Below, in pieces: positions 6,878 through 9,324 of a DNA stretch of 9,324 nt; positions within the stretch are counted from its first letter, which is position 1, and the number at the start of each line of letters is the position of its first letter. Where the stretch lies: contig JABHJJ010000114.1 in assembly GCA_018691945.1 (NCBI GenBank), positions 1-9,324 of the forward strand, given 5' to 3'. Made by a program: the position numbers and the translations under genes. The stretch is from Candidatus Nitrosopelagicus sp. GTDB lineage: Archaea; Thermoproteota; Nitrososphaeria; Nitrososphaerales; Nitrosopumilaceae. The notes under the pieces are model-generated. The model was not told where the DNA came from and ran no database searches. It saw nothing but the letters and a program-made list of their open reading frames with translations.

Positions 6878-7759
6878 TTAAAATCTAAAATGAAAAGCTG
6901 CATCTAATGCAACAGCCAAGAAAATTATTGTCAGATATGGAGCAGTAACTTTGTATGCTTTCCATGCAAATTCGGAAGTGGGTAATTTTGTTAGTTTGTA
7001 ATGATAAACAAGCATAAGTCCACCAGACGCAGCTGCAATTACAGTATAAACAATACCTAATCCAAACGCATAAAGCATTAATGAATAAGGAAGTAAGATT
7101 AGAGTATTAATTAGAATGTATTTTGATGTTTTTTCCATTCCAATTAAAACTGGAAGCATTGGAACTTTGGCTGCAGAATATTCATCTTTCATTTTCATTG
7201 CAAGACACCAAAAGTGAGAAGGGGTCCATACAAAAACAAGAAATCCAATCAAAAATCCTAAAATATCCATAGAACCTGTTGCAGCAGACCAACCAGCCAT
7301 CGAGGCTGCACTTCCAGCAAAGCCACCAATTACAATGTTTGATGAATTTAATCGCTTAAGCCATGCGGTGTAAATTATTACATAGAAAAATATTCCAAGT
7401 GCGATAAAAGATGCTGAAACAAAATTTAATGCCAATGCGCCGTACACTACAGAAATTACACTTACTACCAAACCATAAATCAAAACAGAATTTGGTTTAA
7501 TTCTTCCAGAAGGAATTGGTCTAGTACTTGTTCGTGTCATCAATGGATCAATATCACGGTCATAGTAGTGATTCAATGCGCTTGAACCAGCTGATGCTAA
7601 ACCACCAGCAATAATGATATGAATTAATCCCCAAGTATCCAATTCAGGTCCAATCAATTTGCTCGCAGCATACATGGAGGTTACCGCAGTAATTACGAGA
7701 AGAATGACAATTCTTGGTTTTGAGATTTCAATTATTTCTTTTATTCCCAATATACACAT
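6878..7759 (-). CDS. ctaB: Protoheme IX farnesyltransferase (heme O synthase), UbiA family
   Basis: This integral membrane prenyltransferase adds a farnesyl-type chain to protoheme, giving heme O for terminal oxidases. The 293-residue product has normal length, many hydrophobic segments and the UbiA motifs in the CtaB version. These are SKPRIVILLVIT at 13-24, N-x3-D-R-D-I-D at 63-71 with M-x-R-T-x-x-R-P to 81, Y-T-x-x-L-K-R at 130-136, N-I-V-I-G-G at 141-146, W-T-P-S-H-F-W at 178-184, and K-D-E-Y with V-P-M-L-P at 191-203. Small departures are E193 where 'DDY' is common, and 'SAASMAGW' instead of a Pro-containing loop. The start is not settled: ATG at 7759 is given, but the TTG at 7750 lies closer to the expected distance from the AATAAATT box and would remove three residues. 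It is divergent from the cupredoxin gene, which supports a respiratory role. Confidence 0.92.
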   Translation of the reverse strand: MCILGIKEIIEISKPRIVILLVITAVTSMYAASKLIGPELDTWGLIHIIIAGGLASAGSSALNHYYDRDIDPLMTRTSTRPIPSGRIKPNSVLIYGLVVSVISVVYGALALNFVSASFIALGIFFYVIIYTAWLKRLNSSNIVIGGFAGSAASMAGWSAATGSMDILGFLIGFLVFVWTPSHFWCLAMKMKDEYSAAKVPMLPVLIGMEKTSKYILINTLILLPYSLMLYAFGLGIVYTVIAAASGGLMLVYHYKLTKLPTSEFAWKAYKVTAPYLTIIFLAVALDAAFHFRF

Positions 7760-7850
7760 ATTTTTGATTTATCGAATTTATTCCCTTCTAATAGACGATC
7801 TACTTTGTTACATAAGGATAAAATAATACTCTGAAAGCATCAAAGCAGAA
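7760..7850. promoter_or_regulatory. Divergent promoter region between ctaB and the cupredoxin gene
   Basis: On the plus strand ATAAAATAAT at 7818-7827 is centred about 28 bases before the TTG at 7851, consistent with a leaderless cupredoxin transcript. On the minus strand AATAAATT at 7782-7775 is centred about 20 bases before the ctaB ATG and about 28 before the in-frame TTG at 7750. A second candidate, TCTATTAG at 7794-7787, would place the transcription start about 5 bases before the ATG. A shared regulator could act here, but no clear inverted repeat was noticed. Confidence 0.55.
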
Positions 7851-8654
7851 TTGAGTAATTGGGATCTAATTATGCCAGGTGGAGGACTTACTGCAATCGG
7901 ACTTGCAGGTTTAGTTACATCGTATTCAGGAATTGCCCACACATTCGTTGATGGAATGCATGCATTAACTGGATTACTTTTCATGTTTGGGCTGATTATA
8001 ATGACTGCAGGTCTTTTGGAAGGAGGAATTTCAACATCGAATAGAACTAAAGCAACTGTATTAACAATAATTTCAATTTGTCTAGGATTTGGTACATTTG
8101 CAACAACCATGACAGAAAATTCAACGTTACCAACATTTGTAGGATTATTAATTATGATTGCAATTCCATCAATTGTAATTTCATACTTGGCAATGAAAGT
8201 ACCAACATATGCAAAACCAGTTGGAGTGATTTTTATTCTTGCGTTCGGTGCAGGGATTGGACTTTACATAACATTTGGTTTTCAAGAACCAAATCCATAT
8301 CTAATATCTAGTGAAGTAGAAGAAATAGAAGAGATGGTAGAGGCCATTCCAGAAGGACCAATGTTTACAATTTCAATTTTAGCAAACTCAGCAGAACAAG
8401 GTGCTCCAGACTATGAACCAGATGAAGCAAAAGTTTCAAAAGGTCACATAATTGAATGGATGAATGATGATGCAGTATCACATACTGCAACAAGTTCAGT
8501 TGATTTTGGTGAAACATTTGATACAGGATTATTAAATGCAGGGGACTCTTACAAATTGGATACTAACAAATTGGATCTTGGAACATACGAATACATGTGT
8601 ATTGTGCACCCATGGATGGTCTCAACAATAATTATAGAAGAGTCTGTAGAATAA
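7851..8654 (+). CDS. Membrane-anchored type 1 (blue) copper protein, amicyanin/plastocyanin-like
   Basis: The 267-residue protein combines at least four membrane helices with a C-terminal cupredoxin domain. Hydrophobic segments lie at about 37-57, 68-87, 94-114 and 121-143, with a weaker one at 12-28. Arg/Lys residues at 65-67 and 116-122 fall on the inner side, which places the C-terminal domain outside. Copper ligands are visible: H211 in 'AVSHTATS', then C250, H253 and M256 in C-I-V-H-P-W-M, the short C-x2-H-x2-M loop of amicyanin-type sites. There is no second cysteine, so this is not a CuA centre. It probably carries single electrons at the outer face of the membrane, as expected in ammonia oxidisers whose periplasmic carriers are copper proteins. 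The TTG start is chosen for its TATA distance; ATG 7872 is the alternative. The JAMM gene begins 5 bases after its stop, and ctaB is divergent. Confidence 0.88.
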   Translation: MSNWDLIMPGGGLTAIGLAGLVTSYSGIAHTFVDGMHALTGLLFMFGLIIMTAGLLEGGISTSNRTKATVLTIISICLGFGTFATTMTENSTLPTFVGLLIMIAIPSIVISYLAMKVPTYAKPVGVIFILAFGAGIGLYITFGFQEPNPYLISSEVEEIEEMVEAIPEGPMFTISILANSAEQGAPDYEPDEAKVSKGHIIEWMNDDAVSHTATSSVDFGETFDTGLLNAGDSYKLDTNKLDLGTYEYMCIVHPWMVSTIIIEESVE

Positions 8655-8659
8655 GAATA

Positions 8660-9094
8660 GTGAAAGAAATAATTCTAAATCAGTCTCAATTAGATATACT
8701 TACAGATCATGCCATGAAATCAGGTCAAGATGAATCATGTGCGATGTTACTTGGAATTCAAAAGGAAGAACAATGGAATGTTAAAGAAATTTTTCTAACA
8801 AAAAATGTTGACGGAAATCCAGAAGTAGAATTCACAATCTCACCAGAAGAACTTCTAGCAGGATATAAGCATGCAGAAGAAGAACATTTAGAATTAGTAG
8901 GTATTTTTCATTCTCATCCAAAATCAATTGCATTACCATCAAATACTGATCGAAAATTCATGGGACTGAATGGGGACGTTCCATGGATTATTTTTTCAGG
9001 ATTAACCACAGATTTCAAAGCATTCATTCTAAAGGAAGATGTAGAAGAGATAAAAATCAGAATTATGGAAGGCATTTTTTCCAATAAGTTATAA
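8660..9094 (+). CDS. JAMM/MPN+ domain zinc metalloprotease (possible deubiquitinase-like isopeptidase)
   Basis: JAMM proteases cleave isopeptide or peptide bonds after ubiquitin-like modifiers; archaeal examples remove SAMPs, and others process sulfur-carrier proteins. The 144-residue product is a single MPN+ domain of typical archaeal length with all catalytic residues: E25 in D-E-S-C-A-M-L-L-G, then H84-S-H86-P, S94 and D97 in the exact H-x-H-x7-S-x2-D spacing. The usual C-G after the catalytic Glu is C-A here. The open frame extends back into the cupredoxin gene, but the GTG at 8660 is preferred: it lies 5 bases after the cupredoxin stop and gives the normal domain N-terminus, V/M-K-E-I-I-L. 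Co-transcription with the copper protein is likely. The substrate is unknown; no ubiquitin-like or E1 gene lies in the window. Confidence 0.92.
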   Translation: MKEIILNQSQLDILTDHAMKSGQDESCAMLLGIQKEEQWNVKEIFLTKNVDGNPEVEFTISPEELLAGYKHAEEEHLELVGIFHSHPKSIALPSNTDRKFMGLNGDVPWIIFSGLTTDFKAFILKEDVEEIKIRIMEGIFSNKL

Positions 9095-9107
9095 TAATTT
9101 GGTTGAA

Positions 9108-9115
9108 TTAAATAG
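9108..9115 (+). promoter_or_regulatory. TATA box for the DUF2024 gene
   Basis: TTAAATAG is centred about 25.5 bases before the ATG at 9137 and only about 19.5 before the ATG at 9131. The spacing selects 9137 as a leaderless start, which also gives the family's usual N-terminus (Met, one residue, then hydrophobic-x-V-Y-D-T-Y-V). Confidence 0.6.
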
Positions 9116-9136
9116 AACTTATTTTGCATCATGAAC

Positions 9137-9324
9137 ATGGACATACACGTCTACGACACTTATGTTAAAGCCAAAGATGGTCATACCATGCATTTCGATG
9201 TTATCACCGATAAGCAAGATCATGATCAAGCAATTGCATTTGCAAAAGAATGGCTAGCAACTGTTGGTGAAGACGGCGCAACTGTAACAGGAGAGGAATG
9301 CCAATTCTGTCACACACAAGGTGC
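9137..9324 (+). CDS. DUF2024-family protein, C-terminus cut by window edge
   Basis: Sixty-two codons are visible before the window ends. The opening H-V-Y-D-T-Y-V (4-10), the 'DGHTMHFDVIT' strand (14-24), 'AIAFAKEWL' helix (32-40) and E-E-C-Q-F-C-H (53-59) match what I recall of the small DUF2024 family, soluble proteins of about 85-90 residues with no known function. The CxxC pair at 55/58 with His59 may bind a metal. With no signal peptide, cytochrome c-type heme attachment is unlikely. Codon use is visibly richer in C-ending codons (GTC, TAC, GAC, ACC, ATC, GGC) than the neighbouring genes, which could mean high expression or a more recent arrival. Two in-frame ATGs exist (9131, 9137); the second fits the TATA box. 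Confidence 0.75.
   Translation, partial: MDIHVYDTYVKAKDGHTMHFDVITDKQDHDQAIAFAKEWLATVGEDGATVTGEECQFCHTQG

Noticed and set aside
8595..8620. CuA centre (oxidase subunit II)
   Set aside because: The loop has one cysteine (C250) with H253 and M256, whereas CuA needs two cysteines in C-x3-C.
8597..8659. Upstream extension of the JAMM frame into the cupredoxin gene (ATG at 8597)
   Set aside because: The extra 21 residues are the out-of-frame reading of the copper-ligand region and do not resemble an MPN domain; the GTG at 8660 gives a proper N-terminus.
9299..9313. C-Q-F-C-H as a cytochrome c heme-binding site
   Set aside because: The protein has no signal peptide and belongs to a soluble family, so the motif is more likely a metal or structural site.
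1..9324. CRISPR arrays, insertion sequences, tRNA or rRNA genes
   Set aside because: No regularly spaced repeats, transposase motifs, terminal repeats or tRNA-like folds were noticed; almost all of the sequence is accounted for by protein genes.

Overview
The window is AT-rich DNA from an archaeon, most likely a marine ammonia-oxidising Nitrososphaerota (Thaumarchaeota) of the Nitrosopumilus type. The support is the gene content: archaeal peptidyl-tRNA hydrolase 2, an archaeal/eukaryotic-type EF-1 beta next to its usual small zinc-ribbon partner, a two-ring Cdc48, a geranylgeranyl-reductase-family flavoprotein (isoprenoid ether lipids), and a membrane-bound blue copper protein facing a heme O synthase gene. 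Several start codons lie about 26 bases downstream of a TATA-like box, the layout of leaderless archaeal transcripts. The genus is inferred from general knowledge; no search was possible.

Layout. Bases 1-2672 hold three minus-strand genes, read from right to left: pth2, a secreted seven-bladed streptogramin-lyase-like propeller, and truD (tRNA pseudouridine synthase D), which runs off the left edge. The truD GTG start overlaps the propeller gene's stop by 4 bases and has no six-frame open frame of its own unless the cut end is allowed for. A 67-bp divergent promoter region (2673-2739) separates pth2 from a plus-strand geranylgeranyl reductase-like gene. Next comes a compact plus-strand cluster at 3926-6871: zinc-ribbon protein, EF-1 beta, Cdc48 and a small winged-helix-like protein, with gaps of 3, 8 and 7 bases. 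This cluster meets ctaB (heme O synthase, minus strand) tail to tail with 6 bases between. A second divergent promoter region (7760-7850) leads to a membrane-anchored amicyanin-like cupredoxin, followed 5 bases later by a JAMM/MPN+ metalloprotease. A DUF2024-family gene begins at 9137 and is cut by the right edge.

How the genes fit together. The plus-strand cluster links translation elongation with protein quality control. Cdc48 carries aromatic pore residues in both rings and ends in Phe-Tyr-Gly, a C-terminal HbYX motif of the kind that docks ATPases on the 20S proteasome. The JAMM protease 2 kb downstream could act in the same ubiquitin-like/proteasome world, although it sits in an operon with a copper protein. 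The ctaB/cupredoxin pair suits assembly and feeding of a copper-rich respiratory chain. The window is densely coding and mostly conserved core genome. I see no CRISPR, IS element, tRNA, rRNA or defence island. The least explained parts are the secreted propeller between two tRNA genes, the JAMM/cupredoxin pairing, and the DUF2024 gene with its divergent codon use.
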